DNA of 64,000 nt from Parasponia andersonii (lineage: Eukaryota; Streptophyta; Magnoliopsida; Rosales; Cannabaceae), in assembly GCA_002914805.1 (NCBI GenBank), contig JXTB01000307.1:389087-453086 (forward strand), written 5' to 3'. Made by a program: the position numbers and the translations under genes. The notes under the pieces were generated by a model that was not told where the DNA came from, searched no databases, and saw nothing but the letters and a program-made list of their open reading frames with translations. Below are positions 10,908-23,209 of the stretch, piece after piece (the stretch's first letter is position 1; each line of letters opens with the position of its first letter).

Positions 10908-12871
10908 CAATGGTTTCTATGCCCTACCAAATTCTATTCTATATCTGTATGAATTGTTTTTGTTTTTTGTTTTTCTTCATTTTTGTATAGTTTCATATGG
11001 TTATAATTTTTTCGATCTGAAACTTTTGGCTCCAAATATACAAATATTTTATTTATGCCGCCAAAGTTCAGATCTATTTCTGTAAAAGATCCGTCGCTAT
11101 ATATATCAAAACAGCCAACTTTAGTGGTGGCTCCATTGTTAGTATTCCCACCCTCACTCTGATCAGTAGTTGTGAATATAATAATTTGTCTGATTATTTA
11201 TGGTACAGTTATGGTTTATTTGTGATTCTAGTTTTTTTTTTTTGTTTTAATCGAAGTAATTACTGTATTGAAATATTTAAGTAACGAATAAAATATCATT
11301 TTCATTCAAAAAATATAAATTATACTTGTCACGACCTAAAACCCGGGCTAGTGGCGGAAGGAGAATTTCATAAAGGTGAAAAATTTCTTAATTTATTTGA
11401 GAAGTGTCAAAAGTTCTAATTTTTATAAAAATGATCTATTTAAGTAAAGTAATCGGAATTCCATCCCGTGTACCACTCTCACAGTTTGTATACACTATTA
11501 AACATAGATTAAACAATTATTTAAAAATACGAAATTAAATATAAAACCCAGCATCATCATTATTCACCAAAAAGTCAAACATCAGAATGACATACATAAG
11601 TTCACAGACAAAATAGAAAGCAGTAATCTTGGTTCAATGCTAACACAAAATCCAAATAGTCCAAAGACTATGACAACAAACTCCTAGCATTATAAGAGAC
11701 GAACTGCAATCCAGATGACCTCTTACTCATCTTGATCACCAAGATCGCTCTGGACACCACTTGAGGAGGAAGGTAGGGGGGGTGAGCATAAAATACCTAA
11801 TAGGAAAAACAATTACCTCGATCGAAAATATTTTAGTGATGGAGAATTCCTGTATGGTTAGTTTAGTCCAAAACATTCATATATATATATATATAAAATC
11901 CAAATCAGAAATCTATATATATATAAAAAACAGTATAATCAACCCATACCCATGAGCTCACATTCTCTCATCTGTAGAAACCCAGGATGAAGGCACTAAG
12001 TGTACCCTAATAGCCTGCCTGATACCTAAGCCCATATCCGGAGGGGATACCTATGTGTCACCTACTAAACTTGGATGGGTAACCGAATTGCCTACACCTG
12101 CCAAATGGGGAGGTAATCAGAAGTAACCAGACCTGGCATGAGTTTACGGACTTTCACCGATGGTGTGGCACGCAACGTCATACTGTAGACCCACAATGCT
12201 AACACGGTGCTCATGTATGATCCTATGATACGTGCAATACGGAACTGAAGTGTGAAAATAACTATACTCGGGATTTTCATTAAAATCAGCATACTAAGTT
12301 TTATAGGAAAACGGACAGTATAACGACCCTATTTTTAATATACCCAAAATAACCTGTACTCAGAAAATTCCCAGAGCAATACAATATATATCGCATACAA
12401 CCAATTCCCATCACAGACATTCGAGAAACTAAAAATCACATTTATTCTCATATGTTGCAGAAAATAAGTTTTATTCGACAACGATATAAAACACAGGTAA
12501 TTGAATCCCTACCTCGCTCGAACAGCAATACCGCGCTATTTAATCCTCAAGGTATCGTTGACGATCGCCTGGAGGGTCAGGAACAAATTTCAAGCCCTCG
12601 ATCGTCCTCTTGCGAAAAACTAACTTCTCACTGGAGCTTCAATTCTACAAATGGACCTCTTCACTGAATTCCTAGCATCTAAAATAGCTAGGTTAGACAT
12701 ATAACTTGTCCAATTCGGGTCCGAGCCCACATCGGACAGTGGCACACAAAACGAGACAAAATTTCGACCGTCTGATCTCGATTTTCGTGCCGATTACCAA
12801 ACAACACAATATATATATATATCAAACTTCTCCATTTTCTGAGTACATTCTAAAAATACAGTCAAAAATAC
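10908..12871. repeat. about 2-kb tandem duplication, unit 2
   Basis: This is the second copy of the block at 8855-10900, with scattered single-base differences and shorter (TA)n tracts. Unlike unit 1 it continues past the corresponding end into more LTR sequence. Confidence 0.85.
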
Positions 12872-13237
12872 AATCCAACGGCCGGATCGAAAACAACAAC
12901 CATAAACTCGAAATGCCCAAAATGACAACTTTTAATCCGGGCAAAATAGGGTTGAGATATATATACCTTGATGATCTTTGCGATGATACGAATCCAACGG
13001 GACTGGTTTGGAGTCGAATGGAAACCGGAATCTTCGCCGGCCGCCAAAAATCCGAAATGGGCCAAAACAGCTTTTTATGGAGTTTTTCGGCGAACCAGGC
13101 GGCGGCAGCAAGTGGCGAGGGGCGGCGGGGCTTCGTGGCAGCACGGCAAGTCGACACCGACTGGTCATCTAGCCGAACGATGGCTGGGCAGTGGCGTGAC
13201 TTCTTTTGGCGGGCTTCGGCCGAGCAAGGTACAGAGA
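11327..13237 (-). repeat. Gypsy LTR, reverse orientation, cut by gap
   Basis: This is a longer reverse copy of the same LTR, from TGTCACGACC to the assembly gap. Its last part (12860-13237) is the reverse complement of the early part of the LTRs at 23210 and 28473. It carries the antisense ORF conserved in those LTRs, here on the plus strand from ATG 12922 (start MTTFNPG, then RYIYL) and running open into the gap. Confidence 0.8.
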
Positions 13238-13778
13238 NNNNNNNNNNNNNNNNNNNNNNNNNNNNNNNNNNNNNNNNNNNNNNNNNNNNNNNNNNNNNNN
13301 NNNNNNNNNNNNNNNNNNNNNNNNNNNNNNNNNNNNNNNNNNNNNNNNNNNNNNNNNNNNNNNNNNNNNNNNNNNNNNNNNNNNNNNNNNNNNNNNNNNN
13401 NNNNNNNNNNNNNNNNNNNNNNNNNNNNNNNNNNNNNNNNNNNNNNNNNNNNNNNNNNNNNNNNNNNNNNNNNNNNNNNNNNNNNNNNNNNNNNNNNNNN
13501 NNNNNNNNNNNNNNNNNNNNNNNNNNNNNNNNNNNNNNNNNNNNNNNNNNNNNNNNNNNNNNNNNNNNNNNNNNNNNNNNNNNNNNNNNNNNNNNNNNNN
13601 NNNNNNNNNNNNNNNNNNNNNNNNNNNNNNNNNNNNNNNNNNNNNNNNNNNNNNNNNNNNNNNNNNNNNNNNNNNNNNNNNNNNNNNNNNNNNNNNNNNN
13701 NNNNNNNNNNNNNNNNNNNNNNNNNNNNNNNNNNNNNNNNNNNNNNNNNNNNNNNNNNNNNNNNNNNNNNNNNNNNNN
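13238..13778. other. assembly gap (541 N)
   Basis: Unsequenced. Long open frames that appear to cross it are artefacts. The remaining start of the reverse LTR, or of its element, may lie inside. Confidence 0.99.
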
Positions 13779-13953
13779 ATATGCACAGCCTATAGCCATA
13801 TGTACATTAGAGTATAGTCAAAAACACTTAAGGAGTAACTACGTGACGTACATTAATAAATGATGGATTCTTTGACAATTCATGTTTAGTAATCGTACTT
13901 CTACATCACGGCTGCCTTCTACTAATAGCAATACCACAATCCACAGTAGTATA

Positions 13954-14425
13954 TATTGAAAATAAACTTATTTAAGCTTACAAGAAGTATTTTAAACTCA
14001 TTAATACGAAGCTCAATAAGTTAGAATTAGGCCAAGTATAAAGCTCATAAAAAAAAAGTCCAAATCCAAATTAAAGAAGTCTTCCACTTAGAATCTTCTT
14101 ATATTAACTAGATATTAGCTTTTTACATGTAAATTATTTGATTACTTAGATTATTATTAGAAGTATGTAGAAGAAAATATGTGTGACTTAAAGATTTTTG
14201 TAATTGTTTATTTGTATGGTTCTCATTGTTTCTCATGTAGTATAAATACCACTCCCCATTTGAGTTCTAAGCATCAAGTAAGAAGCAAAGCTTCTAAGAG
14301 TGAAGAGAAGAGAGAAAGAAGCATAGCTTCTAGTGAGCGAGTGAGTGAGCTTGAAGAGTGAAGTTGAGAATTTTCTCTTGTAAAAGTATTTGAGTGAATA
14401 ATAAACTTTGTTTTACTTTCCAATA
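13954..14425 (+). repeat. copia 5' LTR
   Basis: About 472 bp, clearly homologous to 19550-20023 along its whole length with scattered substitutions. It contains a gtataaatac TATA-like box at about 14240-14249. It ends near ttccaata, just before the primer-binding site. Confidence 0.85.
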
Positions 14426-14428
14426 AAG

Positions 14429-14440
14429 TGGTATCAGAGC
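14429..14440 (+). other. copia primer-binding site (initiator-Met tRNA)
   Basis: TGGTATCAGAGC lies a few bases after the 5' LTR. This is the standard sequence complementary to the 3' end of plant initiator-methionine tRNA. Confidence 0.9.
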
Positions 14441-14960
14441 GAGGTTATAAGTTCTCATGAAATTCTAAGTATACTCTGTAGTTATAGTTTTAACTGATCT
14501 TCTACATAAGAAAAGAATTCTTGAGATTGAGAGTATTATCTATTTGTTGCAAATATACTATTATTACATATCAAATCGAAGAGATCGACAAGACGAAAAC
14601 CCAGCCGCAAAAATCAGCCCAATTAGAGTCTGAAAGTCTCTGAACGAGTTGTTGGAAGTTTGCTGTCATAACTGAGTTAACTCACCGAATTAAGCCGACT
14701 TAGAGCCATTTGACCAAGCCGTCATAGCCGTTGACCGAGCCATTAGAGCCGTTGACTAAGCCATTAGAGCTATTGGATCGCGCTGTTGACTATGACATCA
14801 GAGCCGTTGACCACATCGTTGACACGACTGGTGACCAACATTGACCATTGACCAAGCGTTGACTTTGACCAATTGATATATAAGTCAATCTTAAGGTTTT
14901 TCGACATTCTGGATCAATCTGTGTAGTTAAAATTTCTAAAAGTTTACTATATTAAGAGTT

Positions 14961-15999
14961 ATGGCTATCGACAGTTTAGTATCTCTTCAAGTTCCACCAC
15001 TTCAAGGTAATATTTTTGATAATTGAACTATCAAAATTAAAGTCCTCCTTGGAACACATGATGTTTGGAAAGTAGTAGAGAAAGGCTACAAAGAGCCAAG
15101 AGATGAGGCAACACTATCTTTAACACAGAAGGATAGTTTAAAATATTCAAGAAAGAGAGACAAAAAAAGCTCTCTTTCTCATCTACCAGGCCTTAGATGA
15201 CGACGAGTTTGAGAAAATCTCAAGTGCAACCTCCGCTAAGGAAGCATAGAAGAGACTTCAAATTTCATACAAGGGAGAAGAAAATGTCAAAAAGGTCTGC
15301 CTTCAAACTCTAAGAAGAGAGTTTGATTTATTACACATGACAGAGACTAAGTTAGTTTCTGACTACTTTTCTAGAGTTTTAACTATTTCGAATCAAATAA
15401 AGCGAAATAGAGAAAAATTTGAAAATGTTACTATCATGGAAAAGATTCTTCGATCGTTAGACCCAAAGTTCGAGAATATTATTACTGTCATCGTAGAAAC
15501 TAAAGATTTGAGAGCCATAATGATAGAACAACTCTTGGATTCTTTATAAGCTCACGAGGAAAAGAAAAAGAAGCAGCCAAATTTTAAGGAGCAGCTTCTC
15601 AAGACACAACTTACAGAGAAAGAAGATAGCTAATATAGCAAAAGAAGTCAACGTGGCCGTGGTAGAGGACAAGCCCGAGGACAAGGCCGAGGACAAGGAT
15701 GTGATACAAGTCGAGGTCGTGGAGGAGGTTGGAATTCCAACAACTACAATTATCATCTCAACAATTTTGAAAGAGGAGAAAGCTTTACAAGAGGTCATGG
15801 TAGAGGTCGAATGAACTCAAGGCCTGAGAAGTCTCAAGTTGAATGTTTCAATTGTCACAAGTTTGGGCATTATGCTAGAGAGTGCAGAGCACCCAATAGC
15901 AGAATTGAAGAGAAAGTCAATTACGTTGAAGAGAAAAGGGAAGAAAATGGCATTATACTATTAGCATATAAAGAAAACAACGGAGGACAAGACAACACA
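14961..15999 (+). pseudogene. copia gag (broken)
   Basis: The reading begins at ATG 14961 (MAIDSLVSLQVPPLQG-like) and is interrupted by several stops, for example TGA at 15026-15028 and TAG at 15247-15249. The recognisable copia UBN2-type gag region is at 15337-15549. A basic arginine/glycine-rich stretch follows, then an intact CCHC zinc knuckle CFNCHKFGHYAREC at 15844-15885. The frame runs into a TGA at 16000-16002 where the Trp before the protease is expected. Confidence 0.8.
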
Positions 16000-16002
16000 T
16001 GA

Positions 16003-17703
16003 TATCTTGACATCGGTACTAGCAATCATATGTGTGGGCATCGATCAATGTTTATAGAGCTTGATAAATCAATTAGTGAGAGTGTTTCTTTCGGTGATGA
16101 TTCAAAAGTAGCAGTAAAAGGAAAAGGTAAAATTCTTATCTGCTTAAAAAATGGGGGGCATCAATTTATTTCAAATGTTTATTTTGTACCCACAATGAAA
16201 ACAAACATCTTGAGTTTGGGACAACTCTTAGAGAAAGGCTATGATATTCACTTAAAAGATTATAGTCTTTCTATAAGAGATAACAATATGAACTTGATTG
16301 CCAAGGTGCCTATGTCAAGAAATAGAATGTTCTTATTGAATATGCAAAATGATATGGCAAAATGTCTGAAAGCATGTTACAAGGATTCATCATGGCTATG
16401 GCATTTGAGATTCGGGCATCTCAACTTTGGAGGACTAGAGCTACTGTCCAAGAAAGAAATGGTGAGAGGCTTGCCATGCATCAATCATCCTGATCAACTT
16501 TGTGAAGGATGCTTACTCGAGAAGCAATTCAGGAAAAGCTTTCCAGAAGAGTCGAATTCAAGAGCCCAGAAACCACTAGAGCTCGTGCATACAAATATCT
16601 GTGATCCCATCAAACCAAGTTTTTTCGGTAAGAGTAATTACTTCTTGCTCTTTATTGATGATTTCTCAATAAAGACTTAGGTTTATTTCTTGAAGCAAAA
16701 ATCAGAAGTATTTGAAGCTTTCAAGAAGTTCAAGACTACTGTAAAGAAGGAAAGTGGTCTCCAGATCAAAGCCGTGAGATCTGATAGAGGAGGATAATTC
16801 ACTTCAAAAGATTTCCAAGAATTCTACAAAGTAAATANATGTTACAAGGATTCATCATGGCTATGGCATTTGAGATTCGGGCATCTCAACTTTGGAGGAC
16901 TAGAGCTACTGTCCAAGAAAGAAATGGTGAGAGGCTTGCCATGCATCAATCATCCTGATCAACTTTGTGAAGGATGCTTACTCAAGAAGCAATTCAGGAA
17001 AAGCTTTCTAGAAGAGTCGAATTCAAGAGCCCAGAAAACACTAGAGCTCGTGCATACAAATATCTGTGATCCCATCAAACCAAGCTTTTTCGGTAAGAGT
17101 AATTACTTCTTGCTCTTTATTGATGATTTCTCAATAAAGACTTAGGTTTATTTCTTGAAGCAAAAATCAGAAGTATTTGAAGCTTTCAAGAAGTTCAAGA
17201 CTGCTGTAAAGAAGGAAAATGGTCTCCAGATCAAAGCCGTGAGATCTGATAGAGGAGGAAAATTCACTTCAAAAGATTTCCAAGAATTCTACAAAGCAAA
17301 TAAAATTCGACGACCTTTAACTGTTCCAAGATCCCCTCAACAAAATGACGTGGCAGAAAGAAAAAACTGGACCATCCTCAACATAGCTCGAAGCATGCTG
17401 AAAAATAAGAGATTACCCAAAGAGTTCTGGGCAGAAGCTATTGCATGTGCAGTTTACTTGTCCAATCGATCTCCAACAAGAAGTGTGTGGGGAAAGACAC
17501 CACAAGAATCATGGAGTAGAAGGAAGCATGGGATCTCCTACTTGAGAGTCTTTGAAAGCATAGCCCATGTGCATGTGCCAAACGAATATAGAACCAAGCT
17601 TGATGATAAAAGCGAGAAGTTTATTTTCATCGACTACAACACTAACTCTAAAGGATATAAGTTATACAATCCTAATAATAGAAAAGTAATTATACAATCC
17701 TAA
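16003..17703 (+). pseudogene. copia protease-integrase (broken, internally duplicated)
   Basis: The protease site reads [11 protein letters not shown], so the expected DTG or DSG is DIG. The integrase HHCC zinc domain (WHLRFGHLN ... CEGCLLEKQ) occurs twice, once within 16374-16837 and again within 16839-17302. Each copy ends at a TAG in place of the expected Trp after DFSIKT. The second copy continues to RSDRGGKF and AERKNWTI, carrying the last Asp and the Glu region of the DDE core. The frame closes at 17701-17703. Confidence 0.85.
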
Positions 17704-18013
17704 CAATGGAAAAGTAATCATCAGCCGAGATGTAATATTCAATGAAGAAGGTGAATGTGACTTTGGTTCTCAAACAAATGACTACAATTTCTTTCCACAA
17801 TTTGAAGATATGGAAACACCAATAGAGTAAGCAAGAGAAGTCTACTAGGAGGCTATTACTCTACCTTTCTCACCAACATCATCTACTCATGAAGATTCAC
17901 CTCTATCTTTCTTAACTGAGAGGCATGAAGAATGTACAAGAAGTCTTGAAGATCTATATGAGGTGACAGATAGACTCAAAAACCTCACTCTATTTTGCTT
18001 ATTTACTGATTAT

Positions 18014-19543
18014 GAACCGGTGAACTTCCTATAGGCTGTACAAGATGAAAAATGGAGGAATGCGATGGATAAAGAAGCCAAAGCCATAGAGAAGAATAAC
18101 ACTTGAGAATTATCCACTCTTCCTAAAGGTCATAAAGCTATCGGTGTAAAATGGGTGTACAAGGTGAAGAAGAATGCCAACGGAGAGGTAGAAAGATACA
18201 AAGCAAGGCTAGTTGCGAAAGGCTATAGTCAAAAAGCCGACATTGACTACGACGAGGTATTCACTCCTGTTGCACGATTGGAAACTATAAGACTAATTAT
18301 TTCTCTTACTACTTAGAACAAATGGATGATTCATCAGATGGAGATAAAGTTCGCATTTCTGAATGAAGTTCTTAAAGAAGAGGTCTATATCGAACAACCA
18401 TTGGGTTATGAGATGAAAGGGTATAAAGATAAGGTTTTGAAGTTGAAGAAGGCTCTTTACGGTCTAAAGCAAGCACCAAAAGCATGGAACAGCCGAATTG
18501 ACAAATATTTTCGAGAGAATGGATTCATTAAGTGCCCTTATGAACATGTTCTCTATGTTAAGACTAAAAATAGAGATATTTTAGTCGTATACTTGTACGT
18601 GGATGATCTCATATTCACTGGAAGTAATCCAAGGATATTTGACGAATTCAAGAGAGTAATGACACATGAGTTTGAAATGACAGACATCAGACTTATGGCA
18701 TAATATCTCAGCATAGAGGTCAAGCAAAAGGAAGAAGGCATCTTTATCTCCCAAGAAAGCTATACAAAGGAGATCCTAAAGAAGTTCAATATGGATGATT
18801 ACAAGCCGATAGGTGCACCAGTGGAGTGCAGAATAAAATTATTCAAAGATGATAAAGCAGAAAAGGTAGATCCAACACTCTTTAAGAGCCTTGTTGGATG
18901 CCTTCGGTACTTGACATGTACAAGACCCGATATTCTCTATGCAACTAGACTAGTGAGTCGTTACAAAGAAACTCTAATAACTACTCACTTCAAAGCTACA
19001 AAGAGATATCTTCGTTACATAAAAGGTACGATCAATCTTAGTTTGTTCTATTCAGTTTCTAATGATTACAAACTCGTTGGTTATAGTGATGGTGATTGGA
19101 CCAAAGATACTGATGATCGAAAAAGCACAACTGGTTTTGTGTTTTTCATGGGAGAAACTGCCTTCACCTGGATATCTAAGAAACAACCGATTGTCACTCT
19201 TTCAACATGCGAAGCTGAGTATGTAGCTATTACGTCATATATTAGTCATGCAATATGGCTAAGAAGGTTGTTGAAAGAGTTAAACATGCCTCAAAAGAAG
19301 CCAACGGAGATTTGTATTGATAATAAGTCAGCAATAGTTTTGGCTAAAACTCCAGTCTTTCATGACCGAAGCAAGTATATCGACACTCGCTATCATTACA
19401 TAAGAGAATGTGTTGCAAACAAAGAAGTACAACTGGAGTATGTGAGATCACATGATCAGATTGTTGATATTTTTACCAAGCCACTCAAGTTTGAAGACTT
19501 CGCAAGATTAAGAAATTTACTTGGTATTATAAAACAAGTTTAA
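18014..19543 (+). pseudogene. copia reverse transcriptase-RNase H (broken)
   Basis: RT begins near the [14 protein letters not shown] motif (about 18147) and continues through [10 protein letters not shown] and ALYGLKQAPKAW. The catalytic YVDD is at about 18595-18606. In-frame stops include TAG at 18314-18316, where the family has Gln, and TAA near 18702. RNase H (18791-19543) is open, with GYSDGDWTKD, STCEAEY and DNKSAI carrying the catalytic acidic residues. It ends at IVDIFTKPLKFE ... IIKQV followed by TAA and the purine tract. Confidence 0.85.
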
Positions 19544-19549
19544 GGGGGG

Positions 19550-20023
19550 TGTTGAAAATAAACTTGTTTACGCCCATAAGAAGTGTTTTAAGCTCATCAA
19601 CATGAGGCCCAATAAGTTGGAGTTAGCCTAAGTGCAAAGTTCATAAAAGAAAAAAGTTCAAGTCCAAATTAAAGAAGCCTTCCACCTAGAATCTTCTAGT
19701 GTTAGCTAGATATTAGCTTTTTACATGTGAATTATTAGATTACTTAGATTATCATTAGAAGCATGTAGAAGAAAATATGAGTGGCTTAAAGATTTTTTTA
19801 ATTGTTTATTTGTATAGTTCTCATTGTTTCTCATGTAGTATAAATACCTCTCTCTATTTGAGTTCTAAGTATCAAATAAGAAGCAAAACTTCTAAGAGTG
19901 AAGAAAAGAGAGTAAGAAGCATAGTTTCTAATGAATGAGTGAGTGAATTTGAAGAATGAAGTTGAGAATTTTATCTTCTAAAAGTATTTGAGTGAATAAT
20001 AAACTGTGTTTTTCTTTCGAATA
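19550..20023 (+). repeat. copia 3' LTR
   Basis: About 474 bp, starting TGTTGAAAAT directly after a taagggggg polypurine tract at about 19541-19549. It is collinear with 13954-14425. Confidence 0.87.
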
Positions 20024-20613
20024 GTATATGATTTGAAACAATCAAAGGTAATTTCGAATTTCGTGAATAGAAATACTTAGAAATGGCGCTTTGATTGACT
20101 AATTTAATTTCACTTTTATCATAGTTGCTCGAGATAAACATAAATACCGTTTCGTCGTCTCCCAGCAACCAACAAAAAAAAAAAAACAGTTACGTCGTCG
20201 CTTGCGTCATGCACGTTGTCTCAATTAACCTTTGTGAGCTGTTGTTGAGTGCTGGTGGTCGTCCTTGAAAACCAGGCGTGTGGGTCTTTATCGAAAGTAA
20301 TACTACGTGGTGCCCAATTTACATCAACAAGCTGACCACAACCAAAAAAAAAGAAAAGAAAAGAAAAGAAAAACAAAGTGACATTAACTTTTTCATTCTG
20401 GGGGTAAATAGATTAACTAGGTTATTCGTACAAAGAAGTGGCGAGTGGATGTGTAACATTGCTGACCACAAAACATACATGTAAATGTAATTCATCGTAC
20501 ATGCTTGACTATTTGATCAACCATTTCCCTATAAATAACAGACAACAGAGTAACGAGTGAGCATGCATATTATATGTTATAGTAGTGAGGAGTAAGGAGT
20601 TCTAATTCTGAAC
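20024..20613 (+). promoter_or_regulatory. UGT gene 2 upstream region with TATA box
   Basis: TATAAATA at 20530-20537 lies 77 bp before the ATG at 20614, a plausible core promoter. Upstream are an (AAAAG)n tract (20346-20372) and two occurrences of TTGACT or TTGACC-like elements. The copia 3' LTR ends less than 600 bp from the ATG. Confidence 0.6.
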
Positions 20614-22153
20614 ATGGAAAACAAAATTAGGTCAGCAGCACCTCATGTCTTACTCGTTCCATATCCAAGTCAAGGCCACGTTAACCCAATGTTCCAATTC
20701 TGCAAGAGCCTCGCTTCTTATGGCCTCAAAATCACTTTTGCCACCACCGTCTTCATCTCCAAAACCTTCACTCCCAAACCATATCCCTCCATCCAACTCG
20801 ACACCATATCCGACGGATTCGACGACGGCGGCTATGAACAGTCCGCCGGTGTCACTGACTATCTGGCCCGCGTTAAAGCTGTTGGCACCAAGACCCTAGC
20901 CGAGCTCATCAAAAGGCACCATGACTCGCCCGACCCTATCGATTGTGTGGTGTATGACTCCTTCCTGCCGTGGGCTCTTAATGTGGCCAAGCAGTTTGGC
21001 TTACCCGGAGGCCCTTTCTACACTCAGGCATGCACTGTTAACTACATCTACTATTGCGTCCATCATGGGCTGTTGAACCTCCCAATTTCCTCCTCCCCCA
21101 TCTCCATGGCCGGATTGCAATCGCTCCGCCTTCACGATATGCCATCCTTCATCGGCGTGGTGGGTTCGTATCCGGCTTACTTTGAAATGCTTTTGAGCCA
21201 ATATTCTAACATCAACCAAGCTGATTTCGTCCTCGTCAATTCTGTCTACGAGTTTGAACAAGAGGTTTTATTTTTATATAACTCGACACTGATTTCCAAC
21301 TAATTGATCATGATCATCAAGCAAGCTATATATACATAATTATCTGAGTATAGTGAGTCTAATCAAATGTATGTTTATCTATATATATATATATATATAA
21401 ATACATGAACAACAGGCGGTAGATTCGATGTCAAAAGTTTCTCCGTTGCTTACAATCGGGCCAACAATTCCATCGATCTACTTAGACAAAGGCATCAAAG
21501 AAGACAAGGAATATGGATACGATCTCTTTAAAGCAGATTCGCCTGATTCCACCATCAATTGGCTAAACAGTAAGCCAGCAGGCTCTGTTGTATACGTGTC
21601 CTTTGGAAGCATGGCCAACTTAAGTGTCAAACAAATGGAGGAGCTGGCCTTGGGACTTAAATCCACCGACTTGTACTTCTTGTGGGTGGTTAGGGCTTCT
21701 GAACTGCCAAAGCTCCCTCCTAACTTCGCACAAGACACAGCTGAGAAAGGGCTAATACTGAATTGGGGTTCCCAGTTGGAAATTCTGTCACATCCGGCGG
21801 TCGGATGCTTTTTCAGCCACTGCGGTTGGAACTCGACGGTTGAGGCGCTGAGCTTAGGAGTGCCAATGGTGGGAATGCCCCAATGGACGGACCAACCCAC
21901 CGATGCCAAACTCATGGAGGACTTATGGAAGGTTGGGGTGAGAGTTAAGGTGGATGAGAATGGGATTGTGGGAAGGGATGAGATTGAGTTGTGCATAAGG
22001 GAAGTGGTAAAGGGAAAGAGAAGCACAGAAATAAGAAACAATGCCAAGAAGTGGAGGAACGTGGCTTTGCAAGCAATTCGTGAAGGAGGCAGCTCGGATA
22101 AGAACATTCGTCAAATTGTATCAATACTAAACAACTCGAAGATCCGAAAATAG
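20614..22153 (+). CDS. UGT74-family glucosyltransferase, gene 2 (2 exons)
   Basis: Paralogue of gene 1 with the same expected activity (UDP-glucose-dependent glucosylation, cytosol). Exons are 20614-21264 and 21416-22153, with a 151-bp phase-0 intron, giving 462 aa. The start follows a TATA box by 77 bp and aligns with gene 1. The catalytic His is H22 (SQGHVNPM) and its partner D115 (VVYDSFLPW). The complete 44-residue PSPG box at 21764-21895 starts WGSQLEIL and ends MPQWTDQ. It carries the usual HCGWNST, the Glu and the final Asp-Gln that bind the sugar donor. Closest by eye to UGT74F-type enzymes. The donor site GAG|GTTTTA is weak, lacking the usual purine at +3. If unspliced, the frame stops at 21301-21303, 12 codons into the intron. 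This is the most canonical of the array apart from that. Confidence 0.93.
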
Positions 22154-23209
22154 TATCAACGGTGAATTTGATGATGTGTATATTTGTGTTCAGAACTAGC
22201 TAATACAGTATTATTAATGATTTATGCACATGAAATGTTGTTTAGTTTGTGTTGATTTGGAAAATAATCAACAAAATATTAAACACATCATATTTGTGAT
22301 CTATACATGTCTACGGAAAATCACCACACAATCTCTTGAAGTTTAATTTGAGATCTACGCACGTTCAAACCAAATTAGAATAAAATTAACTAGCGAGGTA
22401 TCACTAAATTTACCCGCCGAAAGAGATGCATAGAGCCATAGTTGGAAGTGGTGGTTGCCATTTACCTGGTGCACATGTGTACAAATGTGTACCACGTAAA
22501 TGAAAGAGGATAGTCGAACACATTTTTTTTTCTTTTCCTTTTTATATCGTATAATAAGCTAGACTATTCATTTATAATTGCAGAAATATGAGACTATATA
22601 ATGAGTAGCCTTTAGTCATTTATCTTGGACGACGTGACTAGCCGATATAAACTATAGCTAGCAAGACGTACCCTTATCATACTAGCCGCTATAGCCTATA
22701 TGTATTATATGTATTTGTTTTAGTTTTATTTTTCATCAACAACCTCCAATATATAAGAAGGAAGACTCGAAGAAACCCAAAATAATGATGTTAGCGTCAC
22801 CTTGGCATGGCTTCAACGAAATCGGAAAGGAAAGTGATGCGGAAAAGGGAAACAGTTTAGGAAGGTTAATTACATTTTATACTTGTATATTGGCCGTTAG
22901 TCATATAGTATATTACTTTTTTGGTTAATAACTTCTAAATTTAAAATTTGTAATAAAAATATATCTAAATCAAACATCACTTTTGACTGTTTAATTTAAT
23001 ACTTTTTTAAACTTTGAACCTATATATTTAAAAGAAATTCAAATTTAAAGTTTATTTAAAATTATTATATATACTAAAGTTAAGCAGAAAAAAACTGTTC
23101 TAATTTTCCCGTACAAATAACAATATCATTTTTTTCCATTTTTTTTTTTAGAATTTAGTAGTGTGATTTAGCGGTTTTGTCCTCGGAGTACTGTAGTGTA
23201 GGTTGGTTG
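22154..23209. other. intergenic, downstream of UGT gene 2
   Basis: AT-rich DNA with no gene, RNA or repeat that I can identify. It ends at the target duplication GGTTG (23205-23209) of the following gypsy element. Confidence 0.6.

Larger units (their letters stand above)
13954..20023 (+). mobile_element. decayed Ty1/copia LTR retrotransposon
   Basis: The order of parts is 5' LTR, PBS, gag with zinc knuckle, protease, integrase, reverse transcriptase, RNase H, polypurine tract, 3' LTR, which is copia order (integrase before RT). The 3' LTR starts at 19550 (TGTTGAAAATAAAC) directly after the purine tract taagggggg. The 5' LTR start at 13954 reads TATTGAAAATAAAC. The heptamer tagtata at 13947-13953 and 20022-20028 is a candidate target duplication of which 5 bp (gtata) would be expected. 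Many in-frame stops and a 465-bp tandem duplication in integrase make it non-functional. It fills most of the space between UGT genes 1 and 2. Confidence 0.9.

Noticed and set aside
12706..13863. Very long open frames on both strands
   Set aside because: They exist only because they cross 541 N bases. The real part is the antisense LTR frame up to 13237.
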